Positions 12,044-22,173 of a DNA stretch of 64,000 nucleotides are shown in pieces. Source of the DNA: Erythroxylum novogranatense (Eukaryota; Streptophyta; Magnoliopsida; Malpighiales; Erythroxylaceae); assembly GCA_029891385.1 (NCBI GenBank), contig CM057235.1:10473001-10537000 (forward strand). The letters run 5' to 3'. Under the pieces are notes generated by a model, which worked only from the letters and a program-made list of their open reading frames with translations, made no database searches and had not been told where the DNA came from. The number at the start of each line of letters is the position of its first letter. Positions within the stretch are counted from its first letter, which is position 1. The position numbers were made by a program, and so were the translations under genes.

Positions 12044-13609
12044 TGTTAGACCCCATTTTTTTTTATGATGTCATTAAGTATGAATTAGGTTAATTAAGAG
12101 TTTATGCTTTAAATTGAGTTAATTGGGCATATTAAGGATAATTAAGGTTTAATGGTAGTTAAGTGAGGATTAAAATGGGTAAAAGTTTATGAGGGCATTT
12201 CAGGAAGATTGTAGGGTTGGTGAGGCTAAGGCTTGGCTCGGAAGGGTAAAATGGTCTTTACCCATCCCTTAAACTTAAGTGAAGGAGTTAGAAAGAATTA
12301 GAAGAAGAAATAGAAGGACGAAAAGAAAAGAAAGAAGAAAAGAAGAGAGGAGTGCGCCGTCGGTGAAGGAAGAAGAAGAGAAGAGAGAGTTTTGTGATTT
12401 CAGCGATTTCTGACAGTTTAACGTGATTTCCGGGTAAGTTCTGCTTGTGCTAATCTTGTTTTGGTTAGATTAAACTTAGAAGATTGGAGAATGTAGCAGA
12501 ATCGGTGGTTTTATGGTTTTAAGGCAAATATGGGTAGATTTTGTGGGTTGATGCGTTTTTGGCCGATTTTGAGTTACTGTTGGGTTAGAAATGTAGTATA
12601 AGACATGATATAAGGTTTAGATGTGTTGCATTTGAGTTTGAGAAGAGATTGAAGTTGAAAATTGCAGAAATCTGGGTTTCGGAGTCGAGCTCCAGACCCG
12701 CACGTCGCGACGTGCGTATGAACACGCCGCGACGTGGTGTTCATCGCGACGTAAAATAAATAAATTTGTCGCGACGAGCGGGGAAGCGTTCGTCGTGACG
12801 TGTGAAGGAGGCACGCTGCAACGTGCGAGAGGAGCGTTCGTCGCGACGTGCGAGGAGGCTCTTCGTGACGTACGAAGAAATTTGGCTCGCCGCGACGAAC
12901 GTGCCTTCGTCGCGGCGAACGTCCACTTTTCTGAAGGAGATTTTTGGTATTTTGGGCATATCTTGGGCTTCAGATGTCCGATTGAGGTGATTCTGGATTC
13001 GTTGTGATCTAGAGAGAAAGGACTACAGGTTGGAAGGTTCGGAATTTGCTGCTTAGGATTCGGAAATTTGAGTCGAAAGTCTACAGTATTAGGACTTTGG
13101 ATTTTCACGCTTATCGATTATTTGTCTTTGAACATTGTTTGATTTGGAACTTGGTTGCTTATAAGGAACCAAGCCGACCCAACCTAATCGCAAGAGGAAG
13201 GACACCAGTGAGTCGACTACTCGAGCGATAATAGGTGGGTAATATGTTTATGGTTATTGTGTGTATGGGCAAATTGCCTTGTGTGTGATTACTTGCTTGC
13301 ATGATATGACCTTGTTGTATTGAATTACATGAGAAATATTGAATATGCATTTTGATTATGATTATGCATGGCTTGATAGGCCTTATGGAAATGGACAAGC
13401 ATGAGAATTTCGAAAAGCTTTGATAAAATGCTTTGAGCATGAAACGAATGGATTATGTGTTTTGTTTGGGTAAGAGAGTTACGGATGGAGTCATGTGCAC
13501 GTTGACATAAAGCCTTCTCCCGACTGCCCGCTTGAGGCCACGAGATCCTTGAGAAATCGGACTCGGATAGTTTACGGATTCAACTTCGGTTTATCCGGAT
13601 CGTTTACGG
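12044..13609 (+). mobile_element. Gyp2 5' LTR, left part
   Basis: It begins 'tgttagacccc' directly after the TSD gataa and is collinear with the solo LTR at 46124-48332. It contains the purine-rich block 12290-12390 and the palindrome array at 12700-12935. It ends at 13609 in tacgg (13605-13609), the left TSD of Cop1. The LTR resumes at 34490. Short ORFs inside (for example near 12617-13108) are by-products of the repeated GC-rich words. Confidence 0.92.
12700..12935. repeat. TCGCGACG palindrome array in the Gyp2 LTR
   Basis: About ten copies or variants of the self-complementary word cgtcgcgacg(t/a) lie within about 235 bp. Examples are 'acgtcgcgacgt', 'cgccgcgacgt', 'ttgtcgcgacga', 'ttcgtcgtgacgt', 'ttcgtcgcgacgt' and 'ttcgtcgcggcga'. 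Spacing is mostly 20-30 bp. The block is very GC- and CpG-rich inside an AT-rich LTR. Several copies are decayed by C-to-T or G-to-A changes, as expected from methylated CpG. The solo LTR holds the same array at about 46785-47005. Confidence 0.8.
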
Positions 13610-13685
13610 TGTTAAGTCAACATGACTTTACTTAAATATGATTTTGATGTATAACAAAAAGAGTTCAAATACAAAGAAAAACAAA

Positions 13686-13965
13686 GCAGACGCAGACGCA
13701 GATGCAAATGCAAAGCAGACGCAGACGTAAATGCAAAGCGGACTTAAACGCAGACGCAAATACAAAGCAGATGCAGACGCAAATGCAAAGCAGACGCAGA
13801 CGCAGACGCAAATACAAAAGCAGACGCAGATGCAAATGCAAAGCAGACGCAGACGCAAATACAAAAGCAGACGCAGACGCAAATGCAAAGCAGACGCAGA
13901 CGCAAATACAAAGCAGACGCAGATGCAAATGTAAAGCAGACACAGACGCAGAAAAGAAACAAACG
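13686..13965. repeat. Minisatellite in the Cop1 LTR (agacgcagacgcaaat units)
   Basis: This is a degenerate array of 6-bp (gcagac / gacgca) and 12-bp (gcaaatacaaa / gcaaatgcaaa) modules combined into higher-order units of about 24-30 bp. All six frames are open for long stretches because the repeats lack stop codons, giving spurious Gln/Thr/Arg/Lys or Leu/Cys/Ala-rich ORFs. The matching array in the 3' LTR (22153-22173 and 33580-33775) is shorter and was the target of Ath1. Confidence 0.9.
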
Positions 13966-14061
13966 CAAGAGTCAGTTCGAGTTAGTTAAAAAACTCAACT
14001 GATTAACCGTTTCTTTAAAGATTCAAGATTCAAGAATCAAGCAGCAGTTGGAGACGAAGGC

Positions 14062-14069
14062 TATAAATA
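14062..14069 (+). promoter_or_regulatory. TATA-like box in the Cop1 5' LTR
   Basis: TATAAATA in the context 'aggctataaatacaagtcg', about 450 bp into the LTR. The same box is at 33885-33892 in the 3' LTR. Conservation in both LTRs and distance from the LTR start fit a U3/R promoter; the transcription start is not shown. Confidence 0.5.
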
Positions 14070-14663
14070 CAAGTCGAAGTCGAAGATTGACAAGTTACAA
14101 AACTTACTAAAAGTTACGGAAAGTTTACACAAAACAGTTTTAAAAAGAGCTTACAGATACTTATACGAAATAGCGAGAAAAATTACTACGTGAGAAAAAG
14201 TGATTTTGTTGAGTGCTATTTTTTCTGTAACAAGTGTTCAAATATTTTTCGAAAAGAAAAGTTGTACAGATAGCCTGCAGAGGCTAAGTGTGAAAGAATA
14301 CTGGTTGTAGAGACCTGAAGAGGCTCGTGAAAGAATACTTGTAACGATTGAAGAGATAGTGAAATCTCATAAGAAACTCGAGGATCGGGCGTAGCCCACG
14401 GTTTGGAGTGAACCAGATAAATCTTCGTGTCTACCACTCTTACTCTCTATCTCTATTTTAGTTTCAAAATATCTCATTACTTATTTTTTATATACACATA
14501 TTGAAAAGTTTGATTAATCGAATCTATAAAATTACAAAAAGAATTTTATTTCTTACAACTAGTTACGAAAGATTTATAAAAAGGGAATACACATTCAACC
14601 CCCTTCTCGTGCATTCTAATATCGTTTTCTAAGTCTTTGTATTAACGTGTGATTCACTTCAAT

Positions 14664-14674
14664 TGGTATCGAGC
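14664..14674 (+). other. Primer-binding site of Cop1
   Basis: The sequence tggtatcgagc follows the LTR end by 2 bp. It matches the initiator-Met primer site TGGTATCAGAGC with one base missing. Confidence 0.75.
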
Positions 14675-14717
14675 AAGGTATCCAAGAATCACTTTGGCGA
14701 AGTGTGGATTAAAGATA

Positions 14718-16070
14718 ATGGCGGAGTCACATGTATACATCGCTGAAGGAGCCTCAGTCACTAGACCTCCAGCATTCAACGGAGAAGACTATCACTACTG
14801 AAAAGATAGGATGCGATTATTCATCGAATCTACTCATGTTGACCTTTGGGACGTAATAGAGAATGGACCTTATACACCTGTAGATGAAGAAGGTAATTCT
14901 ATTCCACGGAACAGATGGACGGCCGATCAGAAAGCAAGAATACAGCTAAATTCAAAGGCAAAATTTTTCTTGACGTGTTCCCTAAGCAGGAGCGAGTACG
15001 ACAAAGTGCACGATTGCGACACTGCAAAAGAAATGTGGTACACATTGTCTATTGCTCACGAAGGCACAAGCCAAGTTAAAGAATCCAAGATAAGTATTCT
15101 TGTGCATCAATATGAACTTTTCAGGATGGAAGATGAAGAATCTATTGATCAAATGTTTGGAAGATTTCAAACAATTGTCAATGGATTGAAAGCTCTTGGA
15201 AGGACATACAACAATCAAGATCATGTTCGAAAGATTCTAAGAAGTCTTCCTAAGAGATGGAGACCTAAAGTTACTGCAGTGTAAGAAGCCAAAGACTTGA
15301 GCCTATTAAAGCTGGATGAGTTGCTGGGATCCTTAAAGATTCATGAAGCTGAACTCAATGCTGAAGACAAGCTCAAGCGGGATATGTCAATAGCACTGAA
15401 GGTCGGACAGAAGAATCATAAGACTCAGAGAAGGAGGAAGTCATCAAAAGCGTTGAAAATTGAAGACTCAAAGGATGACAACTCCAGCCAATCCGAATCA
15501 GAGTCAAGTGATGAAGATGACGAATTATCTTTCATCTCGAGAAAGATAAGGCGCGTGTGGAAGAAGAAGCCCAGAGAAACCGGACATTCAAAAGAATGGG
15601 AAAGATGAAGCTAAATCGGAGAAGTCTTCTATTATACATTACGAATGCAATCACCGGACACTATAAGTCCGAATGTCCTACTCTCAAGAAGAAACCCAAG
15701 AAGAGTAGAAAGCAAGAAAAGCATGATGGCAACTTGGGAGGACCTAGATTCATCCGAATCAGATACGGGTTTCGAGTCATCAGAACATGCGAACATTTGC
15801 ACGATGGTAGGGAAGATAGTGATGAGGAGGTAAAATCGACTACGATAATTTGCATGATGCATACTTAGAATCATTAGAAGATTCTCATGCTATTCTGAAA
15901 CACTACAAGTTGTTGAAGAAAAAGTATGCAGAGAATATTAGACATACTGAGATATTAGAGAGAGAAAATATCTGTCTAAAGAAACAATTAGAAGATAAAA
16001 AGAAAATTGTAGATGATCGGAAGAGATCAATTAAGCTTAAACTTAGGATTAGGAATTTATCGGTGATTTA
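14718..16070 (+). pseudogene. Cop1 gag (capsid, knuckle remnant and coiled-coil tail)
   Basis: The ATG at 14718 opens a frame with the copia Gag signature 'RPPAFNGEDYHY' followed by TGA at 14799, where the family has Trp. After it come 'MRLFIES..VDLWDVIENG', a capsid domain and 'ILRSLPKRWRPKV'. Further breaks include TAA at 15282 and frameshifts near 15600 and 15835. A zinc-knuckle remnant ('GHYKSECP') is at about 15655, with the leading cysteines lost. The C-terminal part (15850-16070) has Lys/Glu-rich heptads ('SHAILKHYKLLKKK'), as in the long Sirevirus Gag. TGG-to-TGA and CAA-to-TAA are transitions consistent with deamination. Confidence 0.85.
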
Positions 16071-16319
16071 ACTACTTTCACGAAAAGTACAAAGAAAATG
16101 AATGAAATGCTTGGAAAATGTAGACATCCAAGTGATAAGACCGGATTAGGGTTACAGAAACAAGATTGATCACGTAAAAATTTGTCTCTCAAAAGGAAAC
16201 TATAAGATATGTCATTTTAATCAACGACCTAGTTACGTGCATCAAAAATCACATCACATGCATACTACTAACCGTAAAGGACCCAAGAAAATTTGGGTAC
16301 CAAAAATAAAATAGTTTCA

Positions 16320-16480
16320 CTGCAGATATCCTTCCTTGGAAGATACGGCAAGCACCATTAGTATTTAGGCGGTGGATGCTCATGACACATGACGGAAGAA
16401 GGTCTATGTTCCTAGATCTTGATATAAGAAGGAGGATCAAGAACTTTCGGAGACAACCAAAGAGGCAAAATTATTGGAAT
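16320..16480 (+). pseudogene. Cop1 protease remnant with lost catalytic aspartate
   Basis: The codons at 16362-16391 match the copia protease start ('YLDSGCSRHMT'), but the catalytic DSG reads Gly-Gly-Gly (ggc ggt gga, 16368-16376), an in-frame TGA replaces Arg at 16383, and the preceding Trp codon is TAG. The surrounding sequence 16080-16500 is too eroded to follow in one frame. The aspartic protease would mature the polyprotein; this copy cannot. Confidence 0.7.
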
Positions 16481-16499
16481 CGGGAAAGTAGGTAAAGAT

Positions 16500-17700
16500 T
16501 CCTTTGCATGCATAAATAATGTCTTTGCTTGTTGATGGTGCGAAGCATAACTTGATTAGCGTCGATCAATTGTGTGATTCTGGTTTCACAGTTGCATTCA
16601 ATCAAAATCTTTGCAAGTCGAAACAAAGATGGGTTTATACTTTTCTCGCCAAGAGAAGAAACAATCTTACAAAATCAATTTAGAAGATTTTCGAGTCAAA
16701 ATATTTCATGTTTTCTATCTTACAAGAAGAAAGACTAATCTGCATAAAAAGCTAGGTCATGTCTCTTTGAAACATATTTCAAAATTGGCAAAACATGATT
16801 TAGTAAGAGGTTTGCCAAAAATAAGTTTTGACACAGAAAAATCTTTGAAACATATTTCAAAATTGGCAAAACATGATTTAGTAAGAGGTTTTCCAAAAAT
16901 AAGTTTTGACAAAGAATTTTTCTGTGAAAATTGTTTGAAAGGAAAACAAGTTAAAACCTTTTTTTCTTCTAAAAATTTTATAACCTCATCTAGACCTTTA
17001 GAGCTGTTACATATGGATTTATTTGGTCCAATAAGGACAATAAGTCTTGGCAGAAAGAAATATGGACTTGTTATTGTTGATGACTTTACTCGATTTTGCT
17101 GGATATTATTTTTATCACACAAAGATGAGTCTTTTAAGTGCTTTAGAACTCTATCCAGAAAGTTACAGAATGAAAAAAAGGAATGTCTATAGCCAGTATC
17201 AGGAGTGACCATGGTGGAGAGTTTGAAAATGAGAAGTTCGTAATATTACGTGAAGAGAATGGAATTTTCACAACTTTTCGCCCCTAGAACTCCTGAAAGA
17301 ATGGAGTTGTTGAAAGGAAGAATAGAACGATTCCAGAGATGGCAAGAACCATGCTATGTGAGATGAATCTTCCTAAGTATTTCTGGGCAGAAGCTATGAA
17401 TACATTATGCTATATTCAGAATAGAATTCTGTCGAGACCCATGTTGAAGAAAACTCCTTATGAGTTATGGAATGGAAGAAGACCAAGCATATCTTACTTT
17501 CATCCATTCGGGTGCAAATGTTCTATTTTGAATACAAAAGAGCTGTTGGATAAATTCGATTCGAAGACCTATCCAGGAATCTTCCTAGGCTACTCATCAT
17601 CGTCTAAGGCTTTTCGAGTTTACAACCTTACTTCAAAGACTGTTGAAGAGACGATCCATGTCAAGTTTGATGATAGTTCTCAATCCCATAAGGAAGATGA
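16500..17700 (+). pseudogene. Cop1 integrase with internal 78-bp duplication
   Basis: The pre-integrase region ('LLVDGAKHNLISV.QLCDSGF', about 16520-16590) is followed by the HHCC zinc-binding module (His near 16743, His near 16758, 'FCENC' near 16920). The catalytic core has its first Asp in 'HMDLFGP' (about 17010), the second in 'SDHGGEFEN' (about 17203) and Glu in 'VVERKNRT' (about 17305). Frame changes occur near 16640, 17190 and 17285. Between the His and Cys pairs, 78 bp (16764-16841) are tandemly repeated in frame (16842-16919), adding 26 residues ('SLKHISKLAKHDLVRG...'). The family has one such segment. Confidence 0.85.
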
Positions 17701-17879
17701 CATGGAGAATGAAGGTCCTTCAAAGAACTTAGATGATACCAAAGAAACTCCTTCATCAGACACTCATGAGAACAAAATTCAGGATATTCCAGAAACTATT
17801 GAACTAAGACGAGATTGGAAGTATAAAAGTTCTCATCCAGAAGAATTAATTATCGGTGAGACCTCAGAAAGAGTTAGGA

Positions 17880-18600
17880 CAAGATCCAGATTCAGAAGAG
17901 AAGCTAATGTAGCTTTTATCTCTAAAGTAGAGCCTAAGAAAGTTGAGGAAGCTCTTCAAGACGAAGCTTGGGTGTTAGCTATGCAAGAGGAGCTGAATCA
18001 ATTTACTAGGAATAACGTCTGGTCCTTAGTTCCGAAACCCCCTAAGAAATCCATTATTGGAACCAGATGGGTTTTTAAGAATAAGTTAGATGAATCAGGA
18101 AGAGTGAGTCGTAATAAGGCTAGATTAGTAGCACAAGGCTATAATCAGCAAGAAGGAATAGACTACAATGAAACATATGCTCCAGTAGCAAGACTTGAAG
18201 CTATAAGGATTTTATTGGCATATGCGATCTGTCATGATATAAAGTTGTTTCAGATGGATGTTAAGAGTGCTTTTCTGAATGGCTTTATAGATGAAGAGGT
18301 GTATGTGAAACAACCACCTGGCTTTGAAGATGCTAAAAACCCAGACTATGTCTATAGACTTCACAAAGCCTTAGTACAGATCTACGTTGATGATATCATT
18401 TTTTGTGCTACTTCAAAAGAGTTGTACTTGAAGTTTGAGAGGCTAATGAAGAAAGAGTTTGAAATGAGTATGATGGGTGAGTTAAAGTTCTTTCTTGGAT
18501 TGCAAGTTAAGCGGCATCAAGAGAAGATCTTCATTCATCAAAAAAGTATGTGAAAGAGTTATTGAATAAGTTTGATATGAATAATGTGAAGCCTATGGCA
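17880..18600 (+). pseudogene. Cop1 reverse transcriptase with in-frame deletion
   Basis: Copia RT motifs are clear: '[13 protein letters not shown]', '[16 protein letters not shown]', '[12 protein letters not shown]', '[11 protein letters not shown]', '[12 protein letters not shown]' and the catalytic YVDD at 18383-18394. The palm segment normally present between 'YRLHKAL' and 'LVQIYVDD' (the 'YGLKQAPRAWY' region, roughly 40 residues) is missing, and the two sides are fused in frame at about 18372. The open frame ends at 18553 with a TGA and continues out of frame. The upstream part of the frame (from 17339) carries the integrase C-terminus. Confidence 0.88.
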
Positions 18601-18779
18601 ACTCAGATGCATCCTTCAAACCTTTTGTCGAAGGCGAACTTGATAAGAAGGTGGATCAAACCCTATATAGAGGATGGTGGGTTCTTTCTTGTATCTCTTC
18701 TGACAAGTAGACCGATATTACATTCAAGTATGCTTGTGTGCAAGATTTCAAACCGATCTAGAGAGTCTTATTTATTGCC

Positions 18780-19260
18780 GTTAAAAGAATTTTGAGATAT
18801 CTCATGTGTACTACTGATCTTTGCTTGATGTTTGAGAAAGGTAAAGATTTCAGGTTAATTGGATATTGCGATGCGGACTATGCCGGAGATAGAATCGAAA
18901 GGAAAAGCACAAGTGGAGGATGTCATTTTCTTGGAGGAAATCTAGTCTCCTGGTCAAGCAAGAGACAAAGCTCAATTGCACTATCAACCGTGAAGGTAAT
19001 ATATATCCGCCATGAAGTTCTTTCTTCACAGACGCCGTGGATCAAGTACCAGCTTGAAGACTATTCACTCCAAGAAGAGGAGATTCCAATCTTTTGTGAC
19101 AACACCAGTGCAATCAATCTATCAAAGAATCCAATTCAGCATTCCAGAGTGAAGCATATAGAAGTCGACATCACTTTCGAGACTATGTTCGAGAGAAGGT
19201 GGTGCTTCTACGATTCGTTGAAACAGAGCTTGATGGGCGGATATCTTCACTAAACCACCG
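18780..19260 (+). pseudogene. Cop1 RNase H
   Basis: The copia RNase H signature is visible: 'GYCDADYAGDRIERKSTSGG', 'LVSWSSKRQSSIALST', 'IFCDNTSAINLSKNP' and 'HSRVKHIE'. The expected acidic 'AEAEY' after 'ALST' reads 'VKVIY', so a conserved acidic position is lost. The last 40 codons drift out of frame but still recall the family C-terminus ('ADIFTKP..EERF') around 19240-19270. Confidence 0.85.
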
Positions 19261-19571
19261 AGTGAAGAACGGTTCCAAAAGATAAGAAGAAACCTTAACA
19301 TGGTCATGTTAAGTGAGCAGTCGAGACTAAAGTAACGTCAAAACTAACGGCGTTAGTTACGGTGAGTTCTGTTGGTAACTTCTCTCACAAGGAAGATTTT
19401 GGAGGAAAAATCGATGATATCGAGGTTCTTAATGATTCTAGAACTCACGAGACTATAATCCTACAAACAGACTGAAGGTGAAATCATTGCAGTCTTCTCA
19501 TCATCTTCTGACGGTTCATCTTAGCTTTACCAATTCTCTCAAAACATCTCACTCAAAAGATTCTCCAGAAG

Positions 19572-20170
19572 ATGCGGTTTTGCTCTACACAATGGAAGCA
19601 ATATGATTTTGGAAGACTTGTGAACTTTGAGTCACTAAGAAGAGACGGAATGGATGTAGAACCAGAAATCATAAGAGCTGGTTGGAGGAATTTCTTCCAG
19701 ACGCAAGAACCTGTGTACACGAATGAGGTATATGAGTTTTGGAAGAACGCCATTTAATAGACAACACTATCGTATCTTACATGAGATAGGATATCTCATT
19801 GTTGTAACAAAGGAGCTTATAAAGAAGGTGACCGATCGTCCATCGGTTGGTGAGAAACTGCTTACCAAGGCCGATGGATGTCCCAAGTCGGTATGAAGGA
19901 AGAAGATATCAAGAGAAAACTATATGGCAAGAATGATTCAAGGGAGAGGAAGACATCCAATTTGATTCCAAAGGCTGGGGTGCTTCACGCAATTTTGTTC
20001 AATTGCATTCTTCCCGAGTTGGTTCAAGACATCTGGTGACCACTCTGGATGAACAATGTCTGTTTCTACCTATCGAATCGAAACCCATAGATTTACCCTT
20101 CTTGATCCTTCATTATATGATTAAGGAATAAAGGAAACAACGAGTTATCCTTATGGCATGCTTCGGCGAG
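19572..20170 (+). pseudogene. Cop1 post-pol ORF, plant-transposon-protein (env-like) type
   Basis: The segment between pol and the 3' LTR starts with 'GRLVNFESLR', 'AGWRNFF' and 'EVYEFWKN' (to 19757). After two stops and frame changes it continues with 'HLVTTLDEQCLFLP' and 'KPIDLPFLILHYM' near 20030-20125. That order recalls the 'putative plant transposon protein' domain commonly found in the extra ORF of Sireviruses, sometimes called env-like. No signal peptide or transmembrane segment is visible. The family assignment is from recalled pattern, not a search. Confidence 0.55.
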
Positions 20171-21840
20171 GATTTTAAGGAATGCATATTAAATGCACTA
20201 AGGAAATAAGAACTGCTTCTGTGAAGAGCAAGATCGATGCATATACAATACGGCGAATGGGTCTGAGCACAGTAGACAAAGACCAAGCTGACTCTTTAAG
20301 GAAGTCAAGAACTGAAGGGGAGCGTGTATTAAAGAAGACTCCCGTTTCAAGTTCTCAATCTCCAGTGAGTATCAAATCGCCTGCTGATGAACTAAGGAGA
20401 GTGCTAGGAAGACCTCTCATGAAATAGGCGAGTCCTCCTCTCGAAGAAAGCCAATCCCAGAGGTCAGAACAAAGTGCGCCAAAAAGACGAGGAGAAAGTC
20501 TTTTGAGCGAAGTTGTGAAAAAAGCAAAAAAATCTCCGAGGATTAGGACTCTGAGGCAACAAGAAGAAAAGATTGCCGAGAATGCAGTCGAGAAGAAACT
20601 TCTAAATCTTGTGCACCAGAGCCACAAGATCCTTAGTCTCTATTCGGAAGAAGATACGCCGAAAAAGCCAAAGAATCTAAGAGGAAGAAAAAATAAAAGA
20701 CTGAGAGAGGAAAATCTCCAGCAAAGAAATCGGTAAGACTGACTGAAGCAGAGGGAAAGACTAAGAAGGTCAGTCGAATGAAGACCACTTCAACTGCTGA
20801 GGAAGATAGTCAACAAAACAAAACTATTGATGCTGTTCAAGTAGAAGAAACCGAGCAAAGATATCTGATTCAGAAATACCTATTGCTCAACAGGAGGAGC
20901 CAGTAGATGAAAGTCCGGTTCAGATGACTCTCTCAAGCACATCAAGAAGCAACAAGCATGTCGATTCGGATGATGATAAACCGTGTCTGATGGTATACAA
21001 CTACCATAAGTTCTTGAGGAAACAGAAGTTGAAGATCAAAATGGTAGAAGTAGGTACCAGACAGAGGACTGCTATTGCAATCGGTGTTCAACCAGTAAAG
21101 AAGATAGTAGCTGTGGTACAACCTATGGTGATTAATAGTAACACATGGCAGTTACTCAAAGAAGAAGAAAAGATCTTCTATGATACTTTGGGATTTGTTG
21201 CTACAATGCCATATCCTTCAAAACGGCCCTGCCATCCATGCACTATTTTCCCAATCACAAAAAACACAGAGATAATGGTTGCACCGGATATACAACCAAG
21301 GTATCCAAAAGATTTTACCAGGGAAGTCAAAATTATATCACGAAGATAATGCCACCGATGATCATCCATGAGATCAAATTGCGAAGAAGTGCAAAAATTG
21401 ATGAAACAAGCACTACACAGGATCCAGATAAAGCAAGTTGCGATATACCAAGAAGGAGGAAGACCGATGAAGGGAAGACTAAAACAGGATCATTTATTGA
21501 ATACCTTGTTGAGACAGCTCTGCAGATTAGCCCTTTGTCTAGTACATCGCCTATACAATCACAAGCGCTACCCTATGAGGAAGGCGATTCTTCGATCTTT
21601 GCTGCCTTTTGACTTAAATATTCACGAAGTGAAACGTTCATTCGTCCACCTACCTTTGAGATCAATGAAGATTACACTCCATCCTCTGATGCTTACACTA
21701 CTTCAATTCCCTTCACTCCTCCATCAACAGAAGTTGTTCAAGCCTCTTCGTCATTTGATCCACCAGATGAAGTCAGTAGATTACGTGGTGAACTCAACAA
21801 CATGAAGGAGACGGTGAATGATCTGAAAAGATGATAGCGA
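20171..21840 (+). pseudogene. Cop1 charged C-terminal region of the post-pol ORF
   Basis: Several short open frames (20182-20427, 20503-20736, 20924-21349, 21368-21805) encode Lys/Arg/Glu-rich, low-complexity protein, including 'KKAKKSPRIRTLRQQEEK', and end in a heptad-like stretch 'LRGELNNMKETVNDLKR' at about 21781-21828. They look like frameshifted pieces of one long basic/acidic tail ending in a coiled coil, as in Sirevirus extra ORFs. No enzymatic motif was found. Confidence 0.5.
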
Positions 21841-21888
21841 GCTATGGCCAAGAGCCGAATCATTAATCATTTTTGATTATAACAAATA

Positions 21889-21950
21889 GGGGGAGAGAAG
21901 AAAAGAAAGAGGAGAGCAGGAAAAGAAGAAAAGGAAGAGGAGAGGATGAT
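21889..21950 (+). other. Upstream polypurine cluster of Cop1
   Basis: A nearly pure purine run starts 'tagggggagagaagaaaag' and continues with A/G repeats to about 21950. It lies about 130 bp before the terminal polypurine tract and has the same 'gggggaga' core. Clusters of repeated purine tracts before the 3' LTR are known for Sireviruses; here they could be extra plus-strand priming sites. Confidence 0.6.
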
Positions 21951-22062
21951 GTTCAGACAAAAAAGGTGTGACCGCAGCAGATGCAGAAGGGATGAGGATA
22001 AGTTTTGTCTTACTTTTGTAAATCTGTATTTTTTTCTTTTTCTTGTATATAATTTGTTATAC

Positions 22063-22078
22063 TCAAAAAGGGGGAGAT
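22063..22078 (+). other. Polypurine tract of Cop1
   Basis: The sequence 'aaaaagggggagat' directly precedes the TG of the 3' LTR at 22079, the standard plus-strand primer position. Confidence 0.85.
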
Positions 22079-22173
22079 TGTTAAGTCAACATGACTTTAC
22101 TTAAATATGATTTTGATGTATAACAAAAAGAGTTCAAATACAAAGAAAAACAAAGCAGACGCAGACGCAGACG
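22079..22173 (+). mobile_element. Cop1 3' LTR, left part
   Basis: The first 95 bp match the 5' LTR start exactly through 'caaagcagacgcagacg' and end in agacg (22169-22173), the left TSD of Ath1. The LTR resumes at 33585. Confidence 0.93.

Larger units (their letters stand above)
13610..14661 (+). mobile_element. Cop1 5' LTR (1052 bp)
   Basis: It starts 'tgttaagtcaac' after TSD tacgg and ends '...gattcacttca', 2 bp before the primer site. It contains a minisatellite (13686-13965), a TATA-like box at 14062-14069 and AT-rich DNA towards its end. It aligns with the split 3' LTR (22079-22173 plus 33585-34484, 995 bp). Most of the length difference is repeat number in the minisatellite. Confidence 0.93.

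Noticed and set aside
12700..12935. Possible CRISPR-like array (short palindromic repeats at intervals)
   Set aside because: Spacers are short and variable, the repeats are degenerate, and the context is a plant LTR retrotransposon.
12617..13231. ORFs around the Gyp2 LTR array, including a 163-codon frame on the minus strand
   Set aside because: They lie entirely inside an LTR and come from CpG-rich repeated words; the counterpart frames at 46667-47313 have different lengths.
13628..13989. Several overlapping ORFs rich in Leu/Cys/Ala or Gln/Thr/Arg/Lys
   Set aside because: They arise from the stop-free minisatellite in the Cop1 LTR and occur on both strands; the same happens at 33503-33791.
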